A stretch of DNA of 64,000 bases from JAIVHA01 sp965367295 (GCA_965367295.1 CBDUHN010000001.1:1-64000); one strand, 5' to 3'. Counted from the first letter of the stretch, positions 41,863-51,386 are shown. Notes: a model not told the origin generated them from the sequence alone. Translations and numbers: made by a program.

Positions 41863-44085
41863 TCAGATAGCATCGATAATGGCATTGAACGTTGCACTGG
41901 GGCGCATAGCCTTCGCCGTCAGGGTCTTGTCCGGATGATAATACCCGGCAATATCCACCGCATTGCCCTGGGCCGCATTGAGTTCACCTAAAATAACTGA
42001 TTCATTTGCAGCCAGCTTCTCTGCAATCGAGGCGAACTGAGCCTGCAACTCACTGTCCTGTGTCTGCTCAGCCAGCGCTTGTGCCCAGTACAGGGAGAGA
42101 TAGAAGTGGCTCCCCCTCGTATCCAGTTCCCCCACCTTGCGTGAAGGTGATTTGTTGCTATTCAAAAACGCACCATTCGCCTGATCCAGTGTCTCTGTCA
42201 GAATTTTTGCTTTCAGGTTCTGTGTTTTCTGTGCCAGATCTTCCAGCGAGACTGCCAGCGCCAGGAATTCCCCCAGCGAATCCCATCGCAAATGACCTTC
42301 CTGCAAAAACTGCTGAACATGCTTGGGTGCCGAACCACCGGCTCCGGTCTCAAACAACCCTCCCCCCGCCAGCAATGGCACGATGGAAAGCATTTTGGCA
42401 CTGGTACCCAATTCCAGGATCGGGAACAAATCCGTCAGGTAATCACGCAACACATTCCCCGTAACCGAAATGGTGTCCTTGCCGGCTTTTACACGCTCCA
42501 GGGAATAATGGCATGCCTCGATTGGGGACATGATTTGTATATTCAGACCCGAGGTATCCTGTTCCTGTAAATATTCGGTTACCTTTTCGATCAACCGGGC
42601 ATCGTGCCCCCGGTTTTTATCCAGCCAGAAAATTGCGGGATTCCCCGTCAAGCGGGCCCGGCTAACCGCCAGTTTCACCCAATCCCGTATCGGCAGATCC
42701 CTGGTCTGGCACATGCGCCAGATGTCGCCCTCTTCCACCGCATGTTCCAGCAATATACGACCCGCGCCATCTACCACCCGGACAGTTCCATTGGCAGCGA
42801 TTTCAAACGTCTTGTCATGAGAGCCGTATTCTTCGGCCTTTTGCGCCATCAGCCCCACATTACTGACATTACCCATGGTAGACACATCAAAGGCACCATG
42901 CGTTTTACAGAAATCGATGACTTCCTGGTAGACACCCGCATAGGAACGATCCGGGATCATCGCCTTCATATCATGCAGTTTTCCATCGGGACCCCACATG
43001 CGTCCGGAGGAACGAATAGCCGCTGGCATGGAGGCATCCACAATCACATCACTGGGAACATGCAAATTGGTTATGCCTTTGTCTGAATTAACCATGGCCA
43101 GTTCAGGGCGTTCTCGATAAACCGCCTGGATATCGGCCTCAATCTCGGCTTGCTGTGCTTCCGGAAGTCGACTGATTTTGCTGTACACATCACCCAATCC
43201 ATTATTGGCGTCGATGCCCAGCTCTTCAAATAAGGCCGCATGCTTTTCGAAAACGTCATTGAAAAATACCGTGACAGCATGCCCGAACATAATCGGGTCC
43301 GATACTTTCATCATGGTTGCTTTGAGGTGAAGGGAAAGCAGGACACCATTCGCCCTGGCATCCTCGATCGCTTGTGCATAGAAATCGCGCAAGGCGGTAC
43401 GACTCATAACAGCGGCATCAATCACTTCCCTGGCCTGAACAGGCATCTTTTCCTTAAGCACAGTGATTGCGCCATCATCACGATGCAGTTCGATACTGAT
43501 ATCTCCTGCATCATCGATTACAACGGATTGCTCGCTGGAATAGAAATCACCTTCACTCATTGAGTCAACATGTGATTTCGAATCCGCACTCCAGGCACCC
43601 ATGGAATGCGGGTGTTTTCTTGCATATTCCTTCACAGGGCCGGCCACTCGGCGATCTGAATTCCCCTCGCGCAATACCGGGTTTACGGCGCTTCCCAGCA
43701 CCTTTGCATACCGGGCTTTGGTTGCCTTGTCCGATTCTGTCTGCGGCTCTTCAGGGTATTCCGGGATATTGTAACCCTGCGATTGAAGCTCCTTGATCGC
43801 CGCGTTCAGTTGGGGAATCGAGGCGCTGATATTGGGGAGCTTGATGATGTTTGCCCCCGGAGTCTTTGCCAGCGCCCCCAGTTCGGCCAGCGCATCAGGC
43901 TGCCTCTGCTCAGCCGTCAGTTGCTCGGGGAAATTGGCGATAATCCTTCCCGCCAGGGAAATATCTCGCGTTTCAACGGCAATGCCCGCAGCACCTGTAA
44001 ATGCCTTTACGATAGGGAAAAGGGAATAGGTTGCCAAGGCAGGTGCTTCGTCAGTCTCTGTATAAATAATTTTTGAGGTTGGCAT
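41863..44085 (-). CDS. icd: Isocitrate dehydrogenase [NADP], monomeric type
   Basis: The 740-aa enzyme converts isocitrate to 2-oxoglutarate in the TCA cycle. Its length and sequence (start IIYTETDEAPALATYSLFPIVKAF; internal RVAGPVKEYARKHPHSMGAW, NSDKGITNLHVPSDVIVDASMPA, WLDKNRGHDARLI) identify the monomeric family, unrelated in length to the 45-kDa dimeric Icd. The gene called idh in Pseudomonas occupies the same neighbourhood. It is monocistronic, with its own upstream region. Confidence 0.97.
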   Translation of the reverse strand: MPTSKIIYTETDEAPALATYSLFPIVKAFTGAAGIAVETRDISLAGRIIANFPEQLTAEQRQPDALAELGALAKTPGANIIKLPNISASIPQLNAAIKELQSQGYNIPEYPEEPQTESDKATKARYAKVLGSAVNPVLREGNSDRRVAGPVKEYARKHPHSMGAWSADSKSHVDSMSEGDFYSSEQSVVIDDAGDISIELHRDDGAITVLKEKMPVQAREVIDAAVMSRTALRDFYAQAIEDARANGVLLSLHLKATMMKVSDPIMFGHAVTVFFNDVFEKHAALFEELGIDANNGLGDVYSKISRLPEAQQAEIEADIQAVYRERPELAMVNSDKGITNLHVPSDVIVDASMPAAIRSSGRMWGPDGKLHDMKAMIPDRSYAGVYQEVIDFCKTHGAFDVSTMGNVSNVGLMAQKAEEYGSHDKTFEIAANGTVRVVDGAGRILLEHAVEEGDIWRMCQTRDLPIRDWVKLAVSRARLTGNPAIFWLDKNRGHDARLIEKVTEYLQEQDTSGLNIQIMSPIEACHYSLERVKAGKDTISVTGNVLRDYLTDLFPILELGTSAKMLSIVPLLAGGGLFETGAGGSAPKHVQQFLQEGHLRWDSLGEFLALAVSLEDLAQKTQNLKAKILTETLDQANGAFLNSNKSPSRKVGELDTRGSHFYLSLYWAQALAEQTQDSELQAQFASIAEKLAANESVILGELNAAQGNAVDIAGYYHPDKTLTAKAMRPSATFNAIIDAI

Positions 44086-44332
44086 TGTCGGATTTCTCTC
44101 AAATGGTTGTGACGAAATGGGTCATTGCGTAAATGCTCGATACATGATGGCCATTTTTTACTCAAGAACCAGGCAACCCAGGATGAAACTTCCTGGCAAA
44201 GCTTGGTTCCACCGAATGTATCTAGACCGTACGAATAGGAGTGTGACCGGAATTTCGCGGGAAGGTACGCCAGGAAACAAAGCGCAATTGTAACATCCTG
44301 ATCGGGAATCTGAGAAGTGACTCGCCAGCTAC
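44086..44332. other. Upstream region of icd
   Basis: No gene is visible. Together with the adjacent terminator and a short spacer the gene-free stretch is 308 bases. It contains an inverted repeat CCAGGA-N7-TCCTGG (44178-44196), a possible regulator site for icd, but no clear promoter hexamers that I would defend. Confidence 0.6.
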
Positions 44333-44360
44333 AAAAAAAAAGCCCCCGCAATGCGGGGGC
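44333..44360 (-). terminator. Strong intrinsic terminator of the secreted-protein gene
   Basis: On the minus strand an 8-bp GC-rich stem (GCCCCCGC with GCGGGGGC, 44342-44360) is followed by nine consecutive T residues. It lies about 35 bases after the stop of the gene at 44394-45308. Strong terminators often accompany highly expressed single genes. Confidence 0.93.
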
Positions 44361-44393
44361 TCTTTGGGCACTGCAATCCCGGAGGTACTGGAA

Positions 44394-45308
44394 TTACACT
44401 TCGCCGCCGGCAGCCTTGATCAAAGACTCTTCGATAGCATTGGGTGCACACATGATATTGAAGAAGGTAGCGCCGGTTTCGCTGGCAATCATGGGCAGGT
44501 GCGGCCAGCTAAGGGCGATACGGAAACGCGCATACAGGGCATACACGTCGCCATCAGACACCAGGATTTCATACGGCAGGTGACCGGTGGAACGCGTCGG
44601 TTCCTTGTCTACACGGCTCATGATGTACTCATCACCACTGCAGCCATCGGACAGAGCCACCCCGAACACGGATTCGTTCTTGCCAGGAATATCGATACGG
44701 TAGACTTTAGTGGCACCACCGGCACCGGCAGCCAGACCCTTCTCAACGGCAGCAACGGCTTCATCGTAGCTGTCGTATTCAGCCAGTTCGCTGGGATCGT
44801 CAAAATACTCCATACCGAACATATAGTGATACTTGCGGAGATCCTGCGCGGTCAGCTGCTTTTCACCGGTACCGAAGGTATCAATGTTACCCAGGGCGGT
44901 CTGCAGGGCGCTGGCAACCTTGGTCAGGTCGCTGGTATCTTCCAGACGGTAGGCATTGCCGTAATAAATCGGGTTGGTGTAGGACACCTGAATCTCATCA
45001 CCCACCTTGGTCAGGGTCACACGCTGACCAGCGGCATAACCGCCAAACTCGGTGCTGGCTGCGGCCTTTTTCAGATCATCATTGGTGATGGCCAGAATCA
45101 GGGCGTTGTCATAGGGAGAATAAGAACCGGCAATCTCGAACCCGGCAGAGGCCAGCTTGCCTTTGACATCAGCAGCCACCTGCTCCATATCACCGCCGGT
45201 TTTGTAGGCCAGCACGAAAGGTTTCAGAACTTCATCCGCGACTGCGGCACTCATGGTGGCAGCTAGCAGGATACCCGTAGCAACGGTCTTTTTAAGTGCA
45301 GAGATCAT
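44394..45308 (-). CDS. Secreted protein, possibly DUF302-like, unknown function
   Basis: The 304-aa protein has a clear signal peptide (KKTVATGILLAATMSAAVADE, cleavage near 24) and an acidic periplasmic mature part. Residues about 30-120 (LAYKTGGDMEQVAADVKGKLASAGFEIAGSY) resemble the DUF302 arrangement, but I am not certain. Cysteines near the C-terminus (SDGCSGDEY, IMCAPNA) could form a disulfide. AGGAGGAG six bases before the ATG, a consensus -35 and a strong terminator all point to high expression. It is a single-gene transcript. Confidence 0.85.
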   Translation of the reverse strand: MISALKKTVATGILLAATMSAAVADEVLKPFVLAYKTGGDMEQVAADVKGKLASAGFEIAGSYSPYDNALILAITNDDLKKAAASTEFGGYAAGQRVTLTKVGDEIQVSYTNPIYYGNAYRLEDTSDLTKVASALQTALGNIDTFGTGEKQLTAQDLRKYHYMFGMEYFDDPSELAEYDSYDEAVAAVEKGLAAGAGGATKVYRIDIPGKNESVFGVALSDGCSGDEYIMSRVDKEPTRSTGHLPYEILVSDGDVYALYARFRIALSWPHLPMIASETGATFFNIMCAPNAIEESLIKAAGGEV

Positions 45309-45641
45309 GAAATACTCCTCCTCGCAATTAGTTGCGAATTATTTTCGATTGCCGGACGCCGCGCGGGCGCTACATCCCAGCGTTTTTGTTATGGCCTCTA
45401 CCGAACCGCATCCCGGTTTTCCCGATGTACCCAACCTGCGGTCGGCAGCCCGCGCGCGGCGGAAGCTAGGTCATGGGTACAATTTATTACCTCCTGAGGC
45501 CCGAATGTCAAGTCTCTGACGCCACCGATTTTGCCCGCTAAGGGATTGAATCACGGCTGGAAGCCCTATGCCGGTTCCGGTATAACCGCACGGAACCTGT
45601 ATTTTCAACGGCCTGCACACCAAGCAGACACTCGGAGTCCC
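45309..45641. other. Leader of the secreted-protein gene and spacer before nudJ
   Basis: These 333 bases contain no gene. They hold the minus-strand promoter at 45483-45511 and a leader of about 170 bases. In the leader CGCCGCGCGGGC (45357-45368) can pair with 45448-45461 (GCCCGCGCGCGGCG, two-base bulge), closing an 80-base loop. The remainder toward nudJ shows nothing I can support. Confidence 0.65.
45483..45511 (-). promoter_or_regulatory. Sigma-70 promoter of the secreted-protein gene
   Basis: On the minus strand a perfect TTGACA (45511-45506) is followed after 17 bases by AATAAA (45488-45483), a four-of-six match to the -10 consensus. It is the best promoter-like sequence upstream of the 45308 start. 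Confidence 0.6.
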
Positions 45642-46097
45642 ATGACCTGGAAACCTCACGTTACCGTAGCGAGCATCGTCGAACAGGACGGCCGTTTTCT
45701 GATGGTGGAGGAACGGGTCGACGGCCGGCTCTGCCTTAATCAGCCCGCCGGACACCTGGAAGATGGCGAAAGCCTGCTGGCGGCCGCGATCCGGGAGTCC
45801 CGCGAAGAAACCGCCTGGACCGTGGTTCCGCAAGCACTGGTCGGGGTTTATCGCTGGCGCGGTCAGGACCGGACTTTTTTGCGTTTTGCCTTTCTCTGCC
45901 GGGCCGAACACCATGATGTGGATGCCGCCCTGGACCAGGATATCGAGCGGACGTGCTGGCTCACTTATGACGAACTGGAACAGCGACTCGGCGATATGCG
46001 CAGCCCGCTGGTGATGCGTTGTCTGGAAGATTACCAACGCGGGCAGCGATTCCCGCTGGAGCTGTTGCAGGATGTACCTTCGATACCCGTTGTATAG
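45642..46097 (+). CDS. nudJ: Nudix hydrolase NudJ
   Basis: The 151-aa Nudix protein has the box GHLEDGESLLAAAIRESREETAW, matching Gx5Ex7REUxEExGU except Ala at the last Gly. E. coli NudJ releases phosphate from thiamin pyrophosphate precursors and nucleoside triphosphates. The order nudJ-mnmA-hflD-purB is that of E. coli. Here a 203-aa unknown gene that overlaps its end by 26 bases is inserted before mnmA. Confidence 0.92.
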   Translation: MTWKPHVTVASIVEQDGRFLMVEERVDGRLCLNQPAGHLEDGESLLAAAIRESREETAWTVVPQALVGVYRWRGQDRTFLRFAFLCRAEHHDVDAALDQDIERTCWLTYDELEQRLGDMRSPLVMRCLEDYQRGQRFPLELLQDVPSIPVV

Positions 46098-46683
46098 CCT
46101 GCTCCTGGGCGGTGCCCTGAGCAGCGGTTGCGGCCATGTCGACCGCTTTGTCCGCGATGACATCATTGTGGCCCCGACACCGGTTGCCTTTTCCATCTGC
46201 CATGGCCATACCTGCGCTCGTGTCGATCAGCTGGCGATGATGCCTGCGGAATGGGCTCGTATCCGCTCCCTGTTCCTGCCCGTGGCAGGCGATGCCCGCC
46301 AGGAACGCCTGCAGATTCAACAGACCATTTCCTCGCTCGAAAAACGTATCGGTACGCGTATTGGCACAGACGCCGACCGGGGCGGAAACTGGAAAGGATT
46401 TGGCCATCCCGGGCAAATGGATTGTATTGATGAATCGACCAATACCACTACCTACCTGCGCATGCTGGCCGATGATGGTCTGTTGCAATGGCATCGGGTA
46501 GTAAACCGCTCCACCCGGGGCTGGCTACTGTTTGGCTGGCCCCACACCACAGCAGTCATCGAGGAAATCGCCACCGGTGAGCGCTTCGCCGTCGACTCCT
46601 GGTTTGGCGATAACGGCACCCCGCCCTCCATCGTTCCGCTGGCGGAGTGGAAGTCCGGCTGGCGCCCCGACAGCGATGAGTGA
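46072..46683 (+). CDS. Secreted or lipid-anchored protein with possible transglutaminase-type triad
   Basis: The 203-aa protein has a hydrophobic N-terminus ending SSGC (Cys20), a poor lipobox, so it may be a lipoprotein or simply exported. CHGHTC (43-48) follows. The C-terminal half contains MDCIDES (Cys118), PHTTAVI (His158) and FAVDSWF (Asp175). The order and the 17-residue His-Asp spacing match the Cys-His-Asp triad of transglutaminase/papain-like folds. This is inference; I cannot name the family. It overlaps nudJ by 26 bases and precedes mnmA. Confidence 0.78.
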   Translation: MYLRYPLYSLLLGGALSSGCGHVDRFVRDDIIVAPTPVAFSICHGHTCARVDQLAMMPAEWARIRSLFLPVAGDARQERLQIQQTISSLEKRIGTRIGTDADRGGNWKGFGHPGQMDCIDESTNTTTYLRMLADDGLLQWHRVVNRSTRGWLLFGWPHTTAVIEEIATGERFAVDSWFGDNGTPPSIVPLAEWKSGWRPDSDE

Positions 46684-46728
46684 TTCGGGTACAATTCGCC
46701 CTTTCCCGGATACCGCGCATATATCCCG

Positions 46729-47820
46729 ATGACCCATCCCGCTCGCAAAGTTATGGTTGGCCTGTCCGGAGGCGTTGACTCCGCGGTGGCGGCACTGCAG
46801 TTGCTGGAGCAGGGCTACGAGGTGGAAGCCCTGTTCATGAAGAACTGGGACGAGGATGATCACGAGGAATACTGTTCCGCCGCCGTGGACCTGGAGGATG
46901 CGGAGGCCGTTGCAGAACGCCTGGGCGTCAAGCTGCACAAAATCAGTTTTTCCGCTGAATACTGGGATCGGGTATTTGAATATTTCCTGGCGGAATACCG
47001 CGATGGTCGCACCCCGAACCCGGACATCATGTGCAACAAGGAAATCAAGTTCCGCGCCTTTCTCGATTATGCCCTGCATCTGGGTGCCGACCACATTGCC
47101 ACCGGCCACTATGCGCAACGGCGTGATAGGAATGGCTTGGTACAACTCTGCAAGGGAGCCGATGCCGATAAGGACCAGACCTACTTCCTTTACCGTCTCG
47201 ACCAGCATGCCCTGCAGCACAGCCTGTTCCCTATCGGTCATCTCCCCAAGCGGGAGGTACGCCGTATCGCCGCGGCCGCGCAATTTCCCAATCATGACAA
47301 GAAGGACAGCACCGGGATCTGTTTCATCGGTGAACGCAAGTTCAAGGATTTTCTGGCCCGCTACCTGCCCGCCCAGCCCGGCGAGATTCACTCCGTGAAT
47401 GGCGAAGTCCTCGGTGAACATCATGGCCTGATGTTCCACACCCTTGGCCAGCGCCAGGGACTGGGAATCGGCGGCATTCATGGTAAAGGCGATGACCCCT
47501 GGTACGTGGTGGACAAGGACCTTAGCCACAATGTGCTCATCATTGCCCAGGGACGACAGCATCCCCGCCTGTTTCATAGTGAACTGCACGCCAGCCAGAC
47601 ACACTGGATCGGCGGCACGCCGCCGGTGATCCCGTATCGCTGCAACGCTCGCATTCGCTACCGCCAGCAGGACCAGGCCTGTCAGATCAAAGCGCTGGAC
47701 AACGGTCGCTGCCATGTGCGGTTTGATGAACCGCAACGGGCCATCGCCCCGGGACAGTCCATCGTTTTCTATCAGGATGAAATCTGCCTCGGTGGCGCTA
47801 TCATCGACACGCGTCAGTAG
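46729..47820 (+). CDS. mnmA: tRNA-specific 2-thiouridylase MnmA
   Basis: The 363-aa enzyme thiolates U34 of tRNA-Lys, -Glu and -Gln, taking sulfur from the Tus relay in E. coli. The PP-loop is GLSGGVDSA (11-19). The catalytic cysteines are Cys102 (PDIMCNKEIKF) and Cys198 (TGICFIGER). The length and start are typical. Its usual sulfur donor TusE is represented in this window only by the unusual tandem DsrC/TusE-like protein at 22904. Confidence 0.98.
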   Translation: MTHPARKVMVGLSGGVDSAVAALQLLEQGYEVEALFMKNWDEDDHEEYCSAAVDLEDAEAVAERLGVKLHKISFSAEYWDRVFEYFLAEYRDGRTPNPDIMCNKEIKFRAFLDYALHLGADHIATGHYAQRRDRNGLVQLCKGADADKDQTYFLYRLDQHALQHSLFPIGHLPKREVRRIAAAAQFPNHDKKDSTGICFIGERKFKDFLARYLPAQPGEIHSVNGEVLGEHHGLMFHTLGQRQGLGIGGIHGKGDDPWYVVDKDLSHNVLIIAQGRQHPRLFHSELHASQTHWIGGTPPVIPYRCNARIRYRQQDQACQIKALDNGRCHVRFDEPQRAIAPGQSIVFYQDEICLGGAIIDTRQ

Positions 47821-47846
47821 TCATCCCTACAGGAGCCGAACGCCCC

Positions 47847-48470
47847 ATGCATCGCACCGAAGCCGAACGCACCCTCGCCCTTGCCGGCCTGTTGCAAGCC
47901 TGCCACCTGGTACAGCAGGTCGCCTACGGCCGCCCCCGCGACGTCGAGGCGCTGGAAGCCAGCATCGGCAGCATATTCAAGCTCGATGCCGACAGTGCGC
48001 TGGAGGTGTACGGCAATATCAGCGGGCTGCGCAAGGGCCTGACGCTCATCGTGCAACAACTGGAAGGGAAACCGGATAAGCCTGACCTGGAACTGACCCG
48101 TTATGCACTCGCCCTCCTGCACCTCGAACGCAAGCTCAACCAGCGAAATGATCTGTTGCAAAAGATCCAGACCGGGGTCGAAATGGCCCTGTCCCAGGCG
48201 GATTATTTTTCCCTGACCCATACCAATGTCATCGCCAGCCTGGCCGACACCTACCAGCAAACCGTCAGCACCCTCACTCCCCGGGTGATGGTGAACGGCG
48301 ATCAGCATTTGCTCAACAATACCGACAATGCCAATTGGATCCGGGCCCTGCTGCTGGCCGGCATCCGTTCCGCCGTGCTCTGGCGCCAGGCGGGCGGGAG
48401 CCGTTGGAAACTGCTGCTGTCACGCAAGGGCATTGTGCGTACAGCCCAGCGCTGGCTGCAGCAGGCGTAA
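47847..48470 (+). CDS. hflD: HflD, high-frequency lysogenisation homologue
   Basis: The 207-aa helical protein matches HflD: LAGLLQACHLVQQVAYGR at the start, ALEVYGNISGLRKGL in the middle, and WIRALLLAGIRSAVLWRQAGGSRWKLLLSRKGI at the end. In E. coli it is a peripheral membrane protein that binds lambda CII; its cellular role is unclear. It follows mnmA by 26 bases, as in related genomes. Confidence 0.95.
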   Translation: MHRTEAERTLALAGLLQACHLVQQVAYGRPRDVEALEASIGSIFKLDADSALEVYGNISGLRKGLTLIVQQLEGKPDKPDLELTRYALALLHLERKLNQRNDLLQKIQTGVEMALSQADYFSLTHTNVIASLADTYQQTVSTLTPRVMVNGDQHLLNNTDNANWIRALLLAGIRSAVLWRQAGGSRWKLLLSRKGIVRTAQRWLQQA

Positions 48471-48716
48471 CGAAGGGAGGGATTCCTTACGGGGCCTGGG
48501 TACGCCTCTCCTCACATAATTAACATCAACTATATTTTTTATATTATTGTTATAAATATATATTATCCTGTATTTTCTCAATGGATCCAGGGCGGCTCCC
48601 CAGGTCATTGAACACAATTCCCTCTAGGCTCAAGCAGTTAAATAGCCCATAATCACCCGTTTTGCGGGCGACCTCTTCCCCGCCCCTTCGGAACTCAGCA
48701 GACTTCAGGAGTAAAC
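48471..48716. other. hflD-acnA spacer with AT-rich block
   Basis: This 246-base gene-free stretch contains a block at about 48517-48585 that is nearly all A and T (for example TATTATTGTTATAAATATATATTATC), far from the surrounding composition. It presumably holds the acnA promoter; no single -35/-10 pair stands out among the many AT hexamers. Confidence 0.6.
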
Positions 48717-51386
48717 ATGAACGACAGCTTTTCCACTCGCGGCACGCTCAGCGTCGGTGATCGAACCTACGAGATCTTCCGGCTGAATCAGATCGCCGAC
48801 CAGGCCAAGGTGAGGCGGCTGCCCTTTTCTCTCAAGGTGTTGCTGGAAAACCTGCTGCGTTTCGAAGATGACAAAACCGTCTGCGCCGATGACATCCGCG
48901 CCCTCATCAACTGGGATCCACAGGCCGAACCCAGCCGCGAAATCGCCTTCCGCCCCGCCCGGGTGCTGATGCAGGATTTCACCGGCGTACCGGCTGTGGT
49001 GGACCTGGCCGCCATGCGTGATGCCATGCGGGCCCTCGGCGGTGACCCGGAAAAAATCAATCCGTTGCAACCGGCGGAACTGGTCATTGACCACTCGGTC
49101 CAGATCGATTCATTCGGCAACAAGGATGCCGTCGACCTCAATGCCAAACTGGAATACCAGCGCAACCAGGAACGCTATGCCTTCCTGAAATGGGGACAGA
49201 AGGCCTTCTCCAACTTCAAGGTGGTGCCCCCGGACACCGGCATCGTTCACCAGGTGAACCTGGAGTACCTGGCACGCGCCGTGTTCGCCCAGGAAAATAA
49301 CGGCGTACTGCAAGCCTACCCTGACACACTGGTGGGTACCGACTCCCACACCACCATGGTCAACGGCCTGGGTGTGCTGGGCTGGGGCGTGGGCGGTATC
49401 GAAGCGGAAGCGGCCATGCTCGGTCAGCCCATCTCCATGCTGATTCCCCAGGTGGTTGGCTTCAAGCTCACCGGCCAGTTGCCGGAAGGCGCCACCGCCA
49501 CTGACCTGGTACTAACCGTAGTGGAACTGCTGCGCAAACACGGTGTGGTGGGCAAGTTCGTGGAATTTTTCGGTGAAGGCCTGGACCACCTGTCCCTGGC
49601 CGATCGCGCCACTCTCGCCAACATGGCCCCGGAATATGGTGCCACCTGCGGCATCTTCCCCATTGACGACGAAACCCTCACCTACCTGCGCCTGTCCGGA
49701 CGCCCCGAGGAACAGGTGGCATTGGTGGAGGCCTATGCCAAGGAACAGGACATGTTCCGCAGTACCGACCAGCCCGAAGCCAGCTATTCCAGCGTAGTCA
49801 GTCTCGATATGGCCACGGTCGTACCCAGCCTGGCCGGCCCCAAACGTCCCCAGGACCGGGTGCCACTCAGCAACAGCAAAACCATGTTCAAGGACGCGCT
49901 GCAGGCTCTGAAGGCCGAACGCGATCTGCAGAGCCATGCAGTCAAGACCGAGATCAATGGAGAGACGGTGGAATTGACCGACGGTTCCGTGGTGATCGCC
50001 TCCATCACCTCCTGCACCAACACCTCCAACCCAAGCGTAATGCTGGGTGCCGGCCTGGTGGCCAGGAAGGCTGCCGCCCTGGGGCTCAAGGTAAAACCCT
50101 GGGTGAAGACTTCCCTGGCGCCTGGCTCCCGCGTGGTAACCGAATACCTGCAGCAGGCTGGCCTCATGGATGACCTGGAAACCCTGGGCTTTCATGTGGT
50201 GGGCTACGGCTGCGCCACCTGTATCGGTAACTCCGGTCCGCTGCCGGCACCGGTATCGAAGGCGATCGCCGATGGCAATCTGTCCGTGACCTCGGTGTTG
50301 TCCGGTAACCGTAATTTCGAGGGCCGCGTACACGCCGAGGTGCGCATGAATTACCTGGCCTCGCCACCGCTGGTGGTCGCCTACGCCATCGCCGGCACCA
50401 TGGACATCGATCTGTATAACGATCCCATCGGCCAGGATGCCTCTGGTAAAAACATATTCCTGAAGGACATCTGGCCCAGCCAGCAGGAAGTCAGCGACAC
50501 CATCAACGGCTCCGTGAACCGTGCGGAATTCACCGCTGCCTATGCCGAGGTCTACAAGGGCGAAGGTCGCTGGATCAACCTGCCATCCCCCGAAGGTCAG
50601 TCCTTCGACTGGCAGGATGATTCCACCTACATCCAGAACCCACCCTACTTCGAAGGCATGACCAAGGACATCGGCGAGGTCTCCGACCTCCACGGCGCCC
50701 GTGCCCTGGCTCTGCTGGGTGATTCCGTCACTACCGACCACATTTCCCCCGCCGGCGCCATCAAGCCTGACAGTCCGGCCGGGCAATACCTGCTGGAACA
50801 CGGCGTCGCCCAGGGCGATTTCAATTCCCTGGGATCACGCCGTGGTAATCACGAGGTGATGATGCGCGGCACCTTTGCCAATATCCGGCTACGCAACCTG
50901 ATGGCACCAGGCACCGAGGGCGGGGTCACCTTGCACCAGCCCAGCGGCCAGCCGATGTCCATTTATGATGCCGCCATGCAGTACAAATCGGAAGGGGTGC
51001 CGCTGGTGGTCATCGCCGGCAAGGAATATGGTTCCGGCTCCTCCCGTGACTGGGCCGCCAAGGGCCCACGCCTGCTGGGCGTACGCGCCGTCATTGCCGA
51101 AAGCTACGAACGCATTCACCGTACCAACCTGGTCTGCATGGGTATCTTGCCGTTGCAGTTCCCGGACGGCGACGATGCTCACAGCCTGGGCCTGACCGGT
51201 ACCGAGACGTTTGACATCGTCGGACTCGGTGATGGCTCGGCCAAGGAAGTCAGCGTGACCGCCACCGCAGCCGATGGCAGCCGGAAAACCTTTACCGCCC
51301 GGGTACGCATCGATACCCCGCAGGAAGTGGAATACTACCGTCACGGTGGCATCCTGCAGTACGTTCTGCGCCAATTGGCGGCGTGA
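48717..51386 (+). CDS. acnA: Aconitate hydratase A
   Basis: The 889-aa iron-sulfur enzyme interconverts citrate and isocitrate. It contains LVGTDSHTTMVNGLGVLGWGVGGIEAEA, the cluster cysteine in SITSCTNTSNP, GYGCATCIGNSGPL with the other two ligands, and a C-terminal swivel domain with GKEYGSGSSRDWAAKGP. Length and order fit AcnA/IRP-type aconitase rather than AcnB. It sits between hflD and purB, which are adjacent in E. coli, and about 4.6 kb from icd, the next enzyme of the pathway. Confidence 0.97.
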   Translation: MNDSFSTRGTLSVGDRTYEIFRLNQIADQAKVRRLPFSLKVLLENLLRFEDDKTVCADDIRALINWDPQAEPSREIAFRPARVLMQDFTGVPAVVDLAAMRDAMRALGGDPEKINPLQPAELVIDHSVQIDSFGNKDAVDLNAKLEYQRNQERYAFLKWGQKAFSNFKVVPPDTGIVHQVNLEYLARAVFAQENNGVLQAYPDTLVGTDSHTTMVNGLGVLGWGVGGIEAEAAMLGQPISMLIPQVVGFKLTGQLPEGATATDLVLTVVELLRKHGVVGKFVEFFGEGLDHLSLADRATLANMAPEYGATCGIFPIDDETLTYLRLSGRPEEQVALVEAYAKEQDMFRSTDQPEASYSSVVSLDMATVVPSLAGPKRPQDRVPLSNSKTMFKDALQALKAERDLQSHAVKTEINGETVELTDGSVVIASITSCTNTSNPSVMLGAGLVARKAAALGLKVKPWVKTSLAPGSRVVTEYLQQAGLMDDLETLGFHVVGYGCATCIGNSGPLPAPVSKAIADGNLSVTSVLSGNRNFEGRVHAEVRMNYLASPPLVVAYAIAGTMDIDLYNDPIGQDASGKNIFLKDIWPSQQEVSDTINGSVNRAEFTAAYAEVYKGEGRWINLPSPEGQSFDWQDDSTYIQNPPYFEGMTKDIGEVSDLHGARALALLGDSVTTDHISPAGAIKPDSPAGQYLLEHGVAQGDFNSLGSRRGNHEVMMRGTFANIRLRNLMAPGTEGGVTLHQPSGQPMSIYDAAMQYKSEGVPLVVIAGKEYGSGSSRDWAAKGPRLLGVRAVIAESYERIHRTNLVCMGILPLQFPDGDDAHSLGLTGTETFDIVGLGDGSAKEVSVTATAADGSRKTFTARVRIDTPQEVEYYRHGGILQYVLRQLAA

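Noticed and set aside
46525..47736. 403-codon minus-strand frame opposite mnmA
   Set aside because: Entirely antisense to mnmA, which has all catalytic residues; no independent support.
49512..50801. 429-codon minus-strand frame opposite acnA
   Set aside because: Antisense shadow; composition follows the complementary codons of aconitase.
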